Position numbers and translations under genes: made by a program. DNA of 64,000 nucleotides from Tetrapyrgos nigripes (lineage: Eukaryota; Basidiomycota; Agaricomycetes; Agaricales; Campanellaceae): assembly GCA_013368315.1 (NCBI GenBank), contig JAACJM010000185.1:1-64000 (forward strand), written 5' to 3'. The notes under the pieces are model-generated. The model saw nothing but the letters and a program-made list of their open reading frames with translations, had not been told where the DNA came from and made no database searches. Positions within the stretch are counted from its first letter, which is position 1. Every line of letters begins with the position of its first letter. Positions 49,401 through 61,145 of the stretch are shown piece after piece.

Positions 49401-50577
49401 TCTGCTAGTGCTAGTGATTCCTCCGCACATTTGCATCAATATGGTCATCTCCAGGATAGCCATGACTTTCAAAACCATTCTCAACGTCCACAAGATGATT
49501 CGGAGAGTACTCCTACCATTCAATCTCGGTTTTTGCTTCCCCACTCTGGTAGTCAAACCCATGGTGCAGAATCGATGATGTTTAATCTTCCGATGCACAG
49601 TGCCGAACTTGGAAGTTTACCTCTCCACGAGTCGTTTGATCTATTCCAGGATCAGGGGCAGGGTGGCCCTGGACCTAGCTCATCGTCTTCACTCCAGGCC
49701 CATACTAATAGCGATTTTCATCCTGGTATTGGTCAGGCTCTTTTCCCTCAGCCAGATATCCGCGGTGATCATGGTGCGAATGCCGAGACATGGACGAATA
49801 TGCCTATGGATACCATGGACATGAATATAGACGCTATGTTGATGGGCATGGGCATGGACTCTTACGCCGACTCGTGTACGGCGATTTTTAGTTGGCCTGG
49901 GTCCGAGGAGATGGACGATGTAGCAGATGCTACAGATCATGATCCGCATGCGTCGATGCTTTTAGGAGGAGGATCAGGCTCGTCTTTCGCTACAGGCGTT
50001 GGTGCCAGCGCTCAGGGTTCCCAACCTCGAGCAGAGGGTTATGAGTCTTCTACTACAGCTCATGGGCATGGGCTTGGGATGCCAGTTATCGGTCACGTAG
50101 GCGCTGGTGCTGAATTTTCAGGCGGGGTATCCGGGTCGTATGTCGGGGCCGACAGCGAGGGAGCCAGTGGCCATGAAGAGCAGCTGCAGGGATCGATGCA
50201 CTCGAGGCATATCATGGCAGACCAGTCATCTAGTACGATAGGAATGGGAAGTTCTGGTGAGCAACAAATCTCTTACGATTTGGCTTCGGTATCTATGCAT
50301 CATGTACCTTGTCTGATGCCTTTTCAGATACAGAAAATGCTAGTACGAATAGTTCACAAATCTCTGGATCTACTGCATTTAACAAGTCAGTGGCTTTTTT
50401 TTTTTGCCCCCCCCCCCCCCTTTTTTTTTTTTGTACTAGGATGACGGAAGCTCACACCTCTCAAATTTTCTGTATCATCTTAGCGCAAACTGGCAAGATT
50501 GGAGTCGGTATATGTCCGATATAGATGACTTGATGCAGGCGACGAATCCAAATGTAATACCTGATGATATGCGGTGA
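46467..50577 (+). CDS. Zn(II)2Cys6 fungal-specific transcription factor, diverged copy D
   Basis: Exons: 46467-46533, 46583-46588, 46648-46736, 46789-46808, 46858-47419, 47491-47841, 47901-48121, 48179-48338, 48407-48530, 48610-48848, 48941-49077, 49132-49155, 49235-50256, 50328-50389, 50440-50577. They join to 1073 codons. Zinc cysteines are C15, C18, C25, C35, C38 and C45. A coiled coil (LRQLLVDLASHIISLEGQL) and the same middle region (LHRPSFDRAVADGVHLRDRQ) follow. The tail is long, Ser/Gly/Met-rich, and keeps AELGSLPLHESFDLF and the C-terminal DW..YMSDIDDLM motif. Protein divergence from A-C is large, yet intron positions and phases are the same. The last-but-one intron holds a T/C14/T homopolymer tract. 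D may be the older family member. Confidence 0.9.
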
Positions 50578-50752
50578 ATTGTAGTCGTACAGACATTCTT
50601 ATTTATCAACTTTATTCAAATTATCCAACCGGCCGCCTACCACCGACTGACTTTCCCTCAGACTTCCTCTCGATATTGATGGATGTGATCGAGATCGAGG
50701 TCCTCGAAGGTGCAAGAAGTAGATTATCTGTCACTATTTACGCGCGAATAGG

Positions 50753-51286
50753 GGCTCGCCACTCAATTCGCTTCCTGAGCCTCAATGGGTTCAATCAGGA
50801 GGAGTAACCGAAGGACGAAGAGGTATACCGTCGTCATATACCTACTCAGGCTTCCTTGGAACAGCCTCGAGGACGAGAGCGGGTGTACCCGTATTGCCAG
50901 CACTAGCAAAAGCTCAGCAACATGGACAGATGGGAGACATCTTTCAAGTTGGAACACCTAGGGAGAAGACGATACGACCGAGGTATATGAGTCTGGATCC
51001 TCAGTAGCCTAGTCAAAGCCGTGGCCGCCTAGAGGATACGGGTACTCTGGACACTGACAGGTTACCCACTCCGCGTTTTATAATGCCGGCTGCCACTGGG
51101 GTATCGGTTTCAGACTCGGTTCCGGGTTCTACTGGTACAGGGGCAGAAGATAATTTGACCAGGTTACCCAAAAGGGCTAGGACAAGGACTAGTGCTACAA
51201 CTAGGGAGAGGAGAGATAGTTTGAGGCAGGGGTGGGACTTGAAGGATTTAGGACCTCAGCCTATTGAAGGAGGTCAGGATGTGTAG
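50753..51286 (+). pseudogene. C-terminal remnant of a single-pass membrane protein, unit 1
   Basis: Shares sequence with 55560-56042: GAGCCTCAATGGGTTCAATC and the frames GFLGTASRTRAGVPVLPALA and SQSRGRLEDTGTLDTD. A TAG in CAGTAGCCTAG interrupts the frame; downstream MPAATGVSVSDSVPGSTGTG stays open to TAG 51286. No promoter or N-terminal exons are present. It is a truncated duplicate lying directly after regulator D. Confidence 0.6.
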
Positions 51287-51593
51287 TAAGAGTTGAGGGA
51301 CATAGGATCGTGGAGACTGGCTTTGAGAAGGATGATGTCAATGTTGAAGAGGTTGGATGAGGGATATGTGTCTAGAGGTGTGGGAGACTGGGACTTTGGA
51401 GATGCACCGTTGGACTGAGTATGTACGCATAGTCTGTCCATCGTCTCTGAAGTACATGTCTACGGACTGCCAGTGGCATCTTCAAGTTGGACGTTGAGTT
51501 ACTTACTATACCTCGCTGTTGTAAACGTACATGTACGTAATACTATACATACACAGTATGTGTATCATCAGTCTGGTTTTCGAGACTAATAAT

Positions 51594-52350
51594 AGAGAGC
51601 TTGCGCAGAGCCACCTGCAGCCACGTGTGGCTTAGTAAGCGTGCGCAGAGCGGTTGGCTCGAAATCGTGTGCGCAAGTTGCAAAGCGTATATTGAGGTAG
51701 CTACAGTGATTACATGCAAAACAAGCATAGGAAGTGATGGAGGGAGCATCCAGGAATAGGCCGAGCACAAAAGAACCGGGATATGATGTACAAAAACTAG
51801 CATAACAGAGATTTGATGTATATGAACTATGAGAGCTTGTGAGAGAAATAACGTGCTTCTCTGGGCAGATGGATGAACTGGAAAGGATGCTGGGGTCAGA
51901 CAGTATGTTTGATGGGAAAAAAAGGATGATAGGTGAGGATATCTGGAGAGAAAGCACAGGTTGGTGAGGGAGGATGCATAACAGCATCATTGCTTAGGGC
52001 CAGCTCAGAGATGCAGGGGACTGGGCCATTCTAGGCATCCTAAATCAATTTTAGGCCCAAAAAATACACAGAAAGCAGCATACACACCTGTGTATCCTGA
52101 TGAAAGCTGCCAAATGTTCCTGCCATACTTCTGACATGTCCTACAGTACCATGGTGCACAGAGCTGCACAGTGAGTTCCCTGCGGCCTTGATTGTGATGC
52201 CAACTGAGAATCGAAGAGGAAGGAAGGCGGTTGTTGGGCTGACGAGCGAGATATGGCTGCACTTGGGTTGCGCACACGATTTCGAGCCAACCGCTCTGCG
52301 CACGCTTACTAAGCCACACGTGGCTGCAGGTGGCTCTGCGCAAGCTCTCT
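51594..52350. mobile_element. 757-bp non-autonomous Harbinger-like element with perfect 83-bp TIRs
   Basis: Both ends begin AGAGAGCTTGCGCAGAGCCA and stay identical for 83 bp as inverted copies. Flanked by AAT on both sides (51591-51593, 52351-52353). Ends share AGAGAG(C/G)TTG, CCACGTGTGGCTT and GGTTGGCTCG with the transposase-bearing element at 32906, so that transposase is a plausible driver. No coding capacity is recognised inside. Perfect arms imply very recent insertion. Confidence 0.85.
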
Positions 52351-52987
52351 AATACTATACTAGTTTCGCTTCACGGACTCGAGGTGGATACCCTAGATTC
52401 CTGCTGACTATGCACATGGGACAACTGGGACGGGTTGCCAGTACGTACTATTTTCCGTATTCTTCAATTGGCACAGACGGCTGACATAGACAGTTCACGC
52501 AGTATGTCAAGAAATGAAAGGGGGAGGCTAGGTGGATTCAAGTTCTTCCTTAGTGGGCTATTTCAGACTCACGGAAACCTTCCGATTATCTATTATTCAG
52601 CTTTTTTTAGAGTTTGCAAGGTCCTACGACGACTACGGCGCAGTGATATTGATGTCGTTGACAGTTTCATTTTGCTTCTTCACCTTCATCAACAGCCTGA
52701 GACTGGCTGTGTCATAGTTCCCGAGTTCCTATGGTGGGTAGAGCTCGGAGGGTGGCGTTGGGCGTGACGTCCCCGGCTCAGTGATTGTCTCTGGGTCGGT
52801 GGCAGGGCCGTTCAAGGATATTACTTTGTGCTCATTTGTCCAGAAAGGCTTCACTCAGAAGTTCACTGAGGTGACTGAGCACTGGCCGTATAAATACGAC
52901 GAGTCGAAAGCTACTTTGGACCATACTCAAGCTCACCTGGTGATCAGCTCTCTGCTTGCAAGCTCTGTTAACTTTCATCACATTATC

Positions 52988-53498
52988 GTGAATATCGCCT
53001 CTTTACTCTCTTTCCTCACTTTGAGGCTCAGATGTTTACAATGTCACATCCGCTGCTGCGACTATGGATCAAAGGCTCGCACTGGATATGATTGAACACC
53101 CTGACTTGACGAACACTGTCAAGGAATTCTTTGTCAGGGCTTTCGAGAGTAGCGCTTACTTGAGCGCCATGGGTGATCCCATTCAAGGCGTTGCGAAGAA
53201 AGAGTACGTCTTCAAACCAAATTCTTCAAGCCAAGGCCCAAACCTCTTACCCTTTTCATGAACTATGTATAGATTCGTCCAAATCTTCTTCCGAGAGGAA
53301 CGCCTTTCTATTGCTGAAGGCTGGGTCCGTTCTCCTATTTTAATCACCGACGAGATCCTTGGAAACCTCACTGGTCAGATCCAGGAACTGTCCAATTGGA
53401 CATCTGGACCTGGCTGCGCTTGGATCAGGCTCCAGCCCGAGGGGGGGGGGGGGGTCTATCGTTTAAGGATCTCATTTGAAGACCGAACCAAGTTGTAA
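52988..53498 (+). pseudogene. Internally deleted peroxygenase copy
   Basis: Aligned to the intact gene at 56837, the signal-peptide codons (CTCTTTCCTCACTTTG) run straight into exon 5 (AGGCTCAGATGTTTACAAT). About 710 bp is lost, with both the heme-ligand cysteine and the EHD motif. The start ATG is GTG, the fusion is out of frame, and a run of 14 G (53441-53454) near the 3' end shifts frame again. The TATAAATA box (52889) and upstream region are retained. Confidence 0.9.
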
Positions 53499-53880
53499 AT
53501 ATTAAGTAGGTTAACTACTGCGGTCTGCCGTATCGCGTATCTAGGTATTTATCATCGTCGTCGAGCTTTCAACGCGATTTATTTATGAACACGTCGACAA
53601 TATCATGCTCGTAGAAGTTGTGCGAGTGCCCGGTATTGTACAAGACGATTATAAGCTGAAAACGTCGACTCATCTGTTTCAAGTGTTTGAGTCTGGCATG
53701 AAGATACGTTCCTTATTCGAATGTCCGAGGATCCGTAATCACAGATTTGCAGTAATTTTAATTGTGCCATCCCTGGGATCGGACGGTGATCGATTCCAAG
53801 GCCTACCGTTTGGACGAGATATCAAGGTGGACCTGCTCGGTGAAGGCGGGCTCTAGTACCTTACTTAGATAGATTGTCCT

Positions 53881-54569
53881 TCCAAAATTGAGCCTCGGCC
53901 TCTGGGCACGTTGGAGAATAGAAGATGAAAAAATGCTAGGCACAAGCTAGGCAATAATATCAACTTGAGACTCGTAGACGGACAGAGAGCAAACGGCGGA
54001 GACGCGTACCGGAGTCATGAAGGCTAGATTAGAGTATAGTGAGCCCGAGGTTCCTTCGCACGGAGCGATAGAGCTAATATTGTAAGAAGAGCCGGCCATG
54101 TAATTATAAGGCCACTCCCAACAAACTTCCAACGACACCGAAATTTGAGAAATTTCAAACTCCGATTATTTCTCCCCACGCAGATGGCTATAGTTGCCCA
54201 CTGAGCGCGAAAACCAAAGTCTAAATTGTGATCAGTCGTCAGGAAGACTGACATTCCACTGACAGGAGCTCGACAAGAAAGGCGCTATCTACTCGGAACG
54301 GCCTTTTGTTGCCGTGGCTTACGTGACTGTCGACCTGCTGGAGCTTTGGCTAAACAAACTATGGTTTAGGACGGAATGAGAGTCCTTCCTTACAACAACA
54401 CTCAAGTTCTTTCGCCGACTTTCCGATCAGGAACTTGGTAGCAACTCAGCCCTCAGAACATTCTTTCCCGCCGAGGAACATTTAGCGATACGCTTGCTCA
54501 AGAGCGTAGTCAACGCGCCAGAAAAACTGTTCCCAGTGTTTATTCGGGGCTTCTGACGAGTGTTTCTTG
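53881..54569. other. Spacer between duplication units, no gene seen
   Basis: No exon with recognisable content. It leads into the membrane-protein exons of unit 2. Confidence 0.35.
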
Positions 54570-56042
54570 CACATTTTACTATAGACACGCAGGCGCTATC
54601 ATCCTAACAGCAATATACAACCGCACTTCCTTCACTCACAGCTCTCCCTTCTACGTCGGAATCGTCCTTGCCGTTGTTGCCTTCTTAGCCTGCGTAACGA
54701 CGTTCGTCTCCTGGTGGATCAGTCTAAGACGCGCAAGGCGGAAGCGAAAATTGAGGGATGTCGATGTACCTTGGGCGACAGGTTCACATCTATCTGACGG
54801 ACGAAAAAGAGAGTGCATTTGATGGGATAGCGTAGAAAAGGGAGAAGGTGGAGGTTTGGATTCTGGCTTGGTTCCGATTCAGGGTCGCATCACTGGGAGC
54901 CCAGAGGAGACAGCGATGTCGGAGGGCCGAAGAGGACGAGTTTCATTGAGAAGGTTTGCTTGCTTGTCAAGAGATAGCCTTTGCCTATCTCGACGGTTCC
55001 TTCGCCTCCTCCGCCTGCCGCCGGTGCTGGGGCTGGGCTCGGTAATGCCATGCCTCATGTATGTCTATTATTTCTTCGACGACGATTTGTTTTAGCTGAC
55101 TAGATTAATTTTACTTTTCTCCACACAGCCGTACCCTCCATCATCTGCTTCTGCCTCTGCAAACAAATTTGACACCAGCTATGGTCAACTTTTGTCCTTT
55201 TGGTCAACTCCGGTCAATCTCAACCATATGGCTGGAATAACACCCTATCATGTCTATCCTCGACCTCCTCGACCTTCCTATTCCCATTCTTTCTCCTATT
55301 CGTCCTCCCATATATCGTCGAATGGGTACTCTTCGGACAGGGTACACCTATTTCAATCTCCCAGGGTCAACCTCGCTTCTGCCTCTCGTTCAAAGTCATC
55401 CCCCACTGGATATAATCAACCCTGTCCTCATGCCCGCCTTATGGACAGTCAAGTCTATCCTCTGCCTCTCCCTGCATCGGATGCACAAGTCCATATGCAC
55501 CCTGGTTCGGGACACGGTTTTGGTAGACCTCCTTCTCCGGTACACCGTACCGCTTCCTGAGCCTCAATGGGTTCAATCAGGAGAAGTAGCCGAAGGACAA
55601 GGAGGTATACCGTCGTCTCCCTTGGAACAGCCTCGAGGACGAGAGCAGGTTCGGTACCTGTATTCCCAGCACTAGCAAAGTTTCAGGATCATGGAGAGAC
55701 GGGAGACGCCTTTGGAACACCTAGGGAACTGGCGATACGACCGAATCTGGATCCTCAGCAACCTAGTCAAAGCCGCGGCCGCCTAGAGGATACGGGTACT
55801 CTGGACACTGACGGGGGTGGCCCACTCCGCGTTTTACAATGCCGGCTGCCAGTGCGGTATCGATTTCGGGCTCGGTTCCGGGTTCTACTGGTACGGAGGC
55901 GGGGGATAATTAACTAGGTTACCCGAAAGGGCTAGGACGAGGACTAGTGCTACGACTAGGGAGAGGAGACTCATAGTTTGAGGCGGCGGCGGGAGTTGAA
56001 GGATTTGGGACCTCGGCCTGTTGAGGGAAGTCAGGATGTGTA
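54570..56042 (+). pseudogene. Single-pass membrane protein gene, unit 2, degraded
   Basis: An exon near 54590-54820 gives a lumenal stub (IYNRTSFTHSSPFYVG), one hydrophobic span (IVLAVVAFLACVTTFVSWWI) and a basic cytosolic stop (SLRRARRKRKLRDVDVPWAT). Later pieces are Pro/Ser-rich (PRPPRPSYSHSFSYSSSH), then SQSRGRLEDTGTLDTD. Frames disagree between pieces, and GGGGATAATTAACTAGG puts a TAA where unit 1 reads on. No known family; the architecture resembles uncharacterised fungal plasma-membrane proteins. Confidence 0.5.
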
Positions 56043-56743
56043 GTAAGAGTTGACTCAGGGACATAGGATCGGGGAGATTGGCTTTGAGAAGGATGATGTT
56101 GATGTTGAAGAGGTTGGATGAGGGATATGTGTCTAGAGGTATGGGAGACTGGGACTTTGAAGATGCACCGTCGGACTCAGTACGTACGTATAGTCTATCA
56201 CCGTCTCTGATGTACATGTCTACGGACCGCCATACTTAGTATATCTAGCTGTTGTAAACGTACATGTATATGATGCTGTATCTACATCTTTCTTGCCTCG
56301 TGGAGTTGAGGGCAACTTCAAACAGACGGTACACGGTGGATACCTTAACTATGCACATGGGTGGCCACTTACTATTTTCTCTTCAGTTAGCATAGACACT
56401 GACGTGAACAGTTACGCAGTATGTCACTGAGGAATGAAACGGGGAGGCCAAGCCGCCAAGTGGGCTCATCCTTATTCCTGAGTAGGCTACTTCTGACTCA
56501 CGGAGAACTTCCATTCTCTACTATCCAGAGTTCACAAGGTTGTGCGATGACTACGGCGCAGTGATATCGATGTTGACAGTTTCATAATTTCATAGCTCAA
56601 TAGCAGTCATAGTTCCCAGGTGGGCGTGGTGTTCCCGGCGCAGTGATTTTCTCTCGATCAGTGACAGGTCCATTCAAGGATATTGCTTTGTACTGATTTG
56701 TCCACAAAGACTTCACTCAAAAGTTCATTGAGGTTACTGGGCG

Positions 56744-56751
56744 TATAAATA
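56744..56751 (+). promoter_or_regulatory. TATA box of the peroxygenase gene
   Basis: TATAAATA lies 93 bp upstream of the start codon and is conserved with the same context (TATAAATACGACGAG) in unit 1 at 52889. Confidence 0.55.
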
Positions 56752-56836
56752 CGACGAGGCCACTTTGTACCATACTCAAGCTCACCCGGTGATTAGCTCT
56801 CTGCTTGCAAGCTCTGTCAACTTTCATCACATTATC

Positions 56837-58014
56837 ATGAAACTCGCCTCTTTACTCTCTTTCCTCACTTTGGCCTGTGTCGTTCCAGCCACTGTTGCTC
56901 AAAAGTCCCACAATCATCAGGCTGACCAGGTCAATTGGAGCGCTCACGAGTGGCAAGCCCCTACCGCTACTGATTCTCGTGGGCCATGCCCTGGCTTGAA
57001 TACGTATGTACTCTTGGCCTTCGAATCACACATTTACGACTCTGACTCATCGAAATTCTTTGTGGTTCTTTCCATGGCAGGCTGGCGAACCATGGTTTCT
57101 TACCTCGTAACGGGAAGAACATTACTGTCGATATGGTCATGGATGCTATTCATGGTGAGTCCTACTTTAGTAAGGCTTCAGGATGAAATTTCGACAGTGA
57201 CTCATCATTTCCGGTACTTCGTTTGTCAATAACCTCACTGCTCAGACGGCTTCAACTTCGATAAAGGCACTTTAATTCTTCGAGTTGCCGCCAAACTTGG
57301 CCTATTGACCACGGACGAAATTGATAACTACATGTTAGAGGATCTTGCATTGTAAGTCTCCATATTAAAGTATCATTATCGCAATCTAATACCTCAACTT
57401 CTGAAGGCATGGAACGCTCGAACACGATGCTTCCCTTTCTCGTTCGGACATCTTCCCCGACGGTTCTGGCGACAATCTTCATTTCAACGAGACTGTTTTC
57501 TCTACTTTGGCGAATTCTAACCCAGGTGTGTCGAAACGTTTACTACAACAGTGACGCACTCTTACACTCTGATTCTCGGGAACCAGGCTCAGATGTTTAC
57601 AATATCACATCCGCTGCTGCAACTTTGGATCAGAGGCTCGCGTTGGATATGATTGAACACCCTGATTTGACGAACACTATCAAGGAGTTCTTTGTCAGGG
57701 CTATCGAGAGTAGCTTCTACTTGAGCGCCATGGGTGATCCCATTAAAGGCGTTGCGAAGAAAGAGTAAGTCTTCAAACCAAAGTCTTCAAGCCAAACATT
57801 GACCTTTTCATGAACTATGTATAGACTCGTCCAAATTTTCTTCCGAGAGGAACGCCTTCCTATTGCTGAAGGTTGGGTCCGTTCTCCTGTATTAATCACT
57901 AACGAAATCCTTGGAAACCTCACTGGTCGGATCCAGGAACTGTCCAATTGGACATCTGGACCTGGCTGCCCTTGGATCAGGCTCCAGCCCGAGGGGGATG
58001 TGTCTATCGTGTAA
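56837..58014 (+). CDS. Short-type unspecific peroxygenase (heme-thiolate peroxidase family)
   Basis: Secreted heme-thiolate enzyme using H2O2 to oxyfunctionalise substrates. Exons 56837-57003, 57081-57154, 57246-57351, 57407-57525, 57587-57764 and 57825-58014 join in phase to 277 codons. Signal peptide MKLASLLSFLTLACVVPATV. The heme-ligand PCP motif has its Cys at 51 (GPCPGLNTLANHGF). EHD at 121-123 (GTLEHDASLSRSD) is the mark of the short group (MroUPO-like; long forms have EGD). The candidate acid-base Glu is E196 (RAIESSFYL). The length fits short UPOs. Sequons such as NIT and NWT suggest glycosylation. The tandem copy upstream is dead. Confidence 0.92.
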
Positions 58015-58363
58015 GGATTTCACTTGAAGACCGACTCAGGTTGTAAATATCCAGTAGGTTAACTACTACGGTATATTGTCTGTCGTATCTAGGTATCTCT
58101 CATCATCATCGAGCTTTCAACGCGATTTATTCAGTATGCACACGTCAAAAGTATGCCCGTAGTAGAAGTTGTGCGAGTGCCCGATTCTGAACAAGACGAT
58201 TATAAGCTAAGAACGTCGACTCAACTGTTTGAGTGTGACATGAAGCTACGAATATGCTTTCCTGATTCGAAAGTCCGAGGATCTGGAACAGAGATTTGCA
58301 GTAAATTTGTGTCCCTGGGATAGAACGGCGGTCGATGCCAAGGCCTCTTTGGACGAGATATCA

Positions 58364-58888
58364 TAGTGTTGTAAACGGTCCGACTCGACAGCGGCTAGCC
58401 GACGAGCCGAGCCGGTATTAGAGCCGCGGCTCGGCTCTGACTGGCTCGCGGCTCGAGTCATCCAGGGTAGGTCAAAAATTTTGTCTGTGTGGAGCAGTCA
58501 GAGTTCCATTTCAGAGATGCCAACAAGCATTGGCTTCCTCACTTCCCTTATGAAGATGGCTGGAGCCTGTCAGCCTTGTTGGAAATTGAAGTTGTCGAAC
58601 CTCGTCATGTCATCCTTGGCATGTTCCCACGACCTCGCTTACACCTCATTTTGCAAACATTCTTGTGATTCGTAAAATACACAGGTAAAACTACTTTAAA
58701 TTACTCATATATACTATTTACGGACTTGAGATAGCCTTTCAGCTTTGTAGGTAGCAATATTTTGCTTTTTTCCGTAGACGATTGGATTTCACCGACTCTA
58801 AACGGCTAGAGTCGGAGTCGAGTCGATTTTACCGGCTCTGACAAAGAGCCGAGCCGGAGCGGACCATAGCCGACCGTTTACATCACTA
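58364..58888. mobile_element. 525-bp hAT-like MITE with 8-bp target duplication
   Basis: Ends TAGTGTTGTAAACGGTC and, reversed, TAGTGATGTAAACGGTC. Flanked by AGATATCA at 58356-58363 and 58889-58896. Unit 1 of the tandem duplication keeps the empty site (GACGAGATATCAAGGTGG, about 53815-53832), which proves insertion after duplication. 8-bp duplications with TAGWG ends are typical of hAT. The interior has GC-rich GAGCCGAGCCGG stretches in both orientations and no transposase. Confidence 0.92.
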
Positions 58889-58940
58889 AGATATCAAGGT
58901 GGACCTGCTCTTTGAAGGCGATCTCTAGTACCCTACTTGG

Positions 58941-59969
58941 ATAGATCGTCCTTCAAGTTCCACAGTTGAGCCTCGGTCCACAGGCAAGTCATAGATCACT
59001 GCAGTACTGACGCCAAGGGATGCGATATTAGGACGATAAACGATGACGGATGCAAATGCTCGTAAAGTAAAGTGGAAAAAAGGAACGACTCACTTCAGAT
59101 GGTAAGAGCGCGATGATGAGAGGAGGCCAAATCACCGGAAAGACTCATATCTTCCGACCTCTAGGCTGAGAGAATACGATCTATACATAAAATCAAAATT
59201 AAACTAGATGGAAAAAGACTTACAGATACGTTACCACCTCGTTTCTGACTAAAAGCAGCTCTGGAGAAATTTGCGAAGCCCAACTTAGCCCCAGCTCGTC
59301 TAATACTGGTAGAACGCGTCGTTTCAAATTGATTAAGTCGGACATAAGTCAGTTCAGAACTCTTGGAGAAGACGACTGCTTAGACAATCAGATTTTTGCC
59401 ACCGGTGATAAGACTGCACGTCATACACCCCTGTAAAATCGCGATGATAATATTATATTTACTTACCATTTGAATCTGACTTGACCGAACCTGTCCGCGT
59501 CAGGCTCCTCACTCAGTACTTACTACTGGTAGAAGAAACGGAGCTGTGGCTCCAAGCTAGTAAGATCAAATCACGAGTGAACGAAAGCTTGAACCTTGAT
59601 CCCGAGTAATGGAGTGCTTTGGAGACTCTCGGAAACCTGTTACTAAGGAAATGAATACTGTGGCAACGGAGAAGTGAAGAACAATTGAAAGACAAGCTCA
59701 GGGAAACTCGACCGGGGGGAAAGAAGGGAACCAGAGAATAGGGAGGCATACACTTGGGCTCCAATCCTGCCGCCACAGATACACTATCCATTTACGTCCG
59801 CGATAATGTACATATTCATATTTCACTATAATTCCCTTGGACATGTATATAAGTACAGTAGATGTAGACACATAGATATAGAAGAACCTGCCCCCGTTAG
59901 ACACTAGAGAAGTTGTGCTTGATTTTGATCAGGGGAATCCCGATCTGCGAACTCGCAGTATTACGGACG
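58941..59969. other. Intergenic, no supported gene
   Basis: Short frames only. A TATATAAGTACAG phrase lies near 59845. The region ends at the sharp start of the HET-copy homology. Confidence 0.35.
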
Positions 59970-59984
59970 TGCTCACCGCCGGCA

Positions 59985-60940
59985 ATGAAAAACATTCGGG
60001 AGCTCACCGTCAGAGAGCATCTAGTCACAGGGCGCAGGGTCCGAACTTCGAATACATCCACCCCAGCAAAATCTTCGAGGTACAACATTGAACTTCTTCG
60101 ATCAGCTTGGGACCTGCCAAACCAAACGGACTGTCCTTTCAGGGTTTCTTACATCGAAGAACGTGCTCGGGGAGCGGTGCTGAAGGTTATTCATTAGTAC
60201 ATTACAAGTCTCAGAAAACTGGAGATTCTTTCGGGATCGCGTTTACACATAGTAAACCTATCCTGAGGGTAAATGATCAACGTCTTTACATGGTTAATCG
60301 ACAGGATACACTGCTAGGGGAATTGGATAGCGAAGGTTGCATACTCATTACCTGTGAAATGAGAGGAGATTTGCAGGAGAGGGTAGAGACTGGTCATCTT
60401 GCCGAAGATAATCCTGAAATTCGCCTCTGGACTGGTACATTGCGACTCCTTGATTTGGGGATCATGGTCCCTTCTAGGTTGAACACCCGTTCCTTCGGTT
60501 ATCATCTCGAGTTCGAAGGGAGGATCTTTCCTCCGGATCGCTTTGGTAGGATTACTCAAGATATGGCTTACGCTACCGTCTTCCGATCACATCCCAATGA
60601 TCCGAAGGAATGTGGTTATCATACGTTCCGCCTACTTACATATCGATGGAATGATTCAGTGCTCGAATACAAAATGCACGTCGCATTTGGGCTCCAAGGA
60701 TCTTCGGTTTGGACTGATGTTGTTATACAATGCCCAGACTCTGGGGAAACTTCAAGTTCTGAACACATTTGGAAATCTTATCTCGACTCTGGCTCAAGGG
60801 CTCGGAAGCGATTGAGGGGCTCAGGATTCGCGACGACGGAAAGTATTTTTTATTATGCAGCTTTCTCTGTGACTGTTGAGATCCAGAGGACTGAAAATCT
60901 ACAGCTGGGGCATTACGTGCTGCATCTGAACATGCAATGA
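59985..60940 (+). pseudogene. Truncated copy of the HET gene 3' half
   Basis: Homology to 30976-31899 starts abruptly at CACCGCCGGCAATG. There is no HET domain upstream. Frame breaks near 60180 (a deletion leaves AVLKVIH then a stop); from 60190 a long frame runs to TGA 60940 (SLVHYKSQKTGDSF ... FGRITQDMAYATVF ... GHYVLHLNMQ). It is useful as the outgroup showing the intact CGA at the site of the HET gene's nonsense codon. Confidence 0.8.
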
Positions 60941-61145
60941 CTATAAACCTCCACATAATTACGGATTACGGATGGAGGAGGCGCAGGTCATCATCGAAAG
61001 GGGCAAGAGTGTGCAAATGTCGTGTCAAAATTGATAGATATACTAGTATACAAAGACTTTGTGTAACACAGAACTTGAATCTCAGATTCCCGTCTTCAAT
61101 GCAGACTAAACTTAGTACGAAACCCCCTTGTCCGTTTCCTGACCC

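Larger units (their letters stand above)
50753..53880. repeat. Tandem segmental duplication, unit 1
   Basis: Order: membrane-protein tail, spacer, peroxygenase pseudogene, and 3' flank (GACGAGATATCAAGGTGGAC). The same order is seen at 55546-58940. Unit 1 holds a 757-bp transposon absent from unit 2. Unit 2 holds a 525-bp transposon absent from unit 1. Confidence 0.85.
55546..58940. repeat. Tandem segmental duplication, unit 2
   Basis: Homologous to 50753-53880 in the same orientation. It carries the intact peroxygenase gene and the hAT-like insertion at 58364. Confidence 0.85.
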
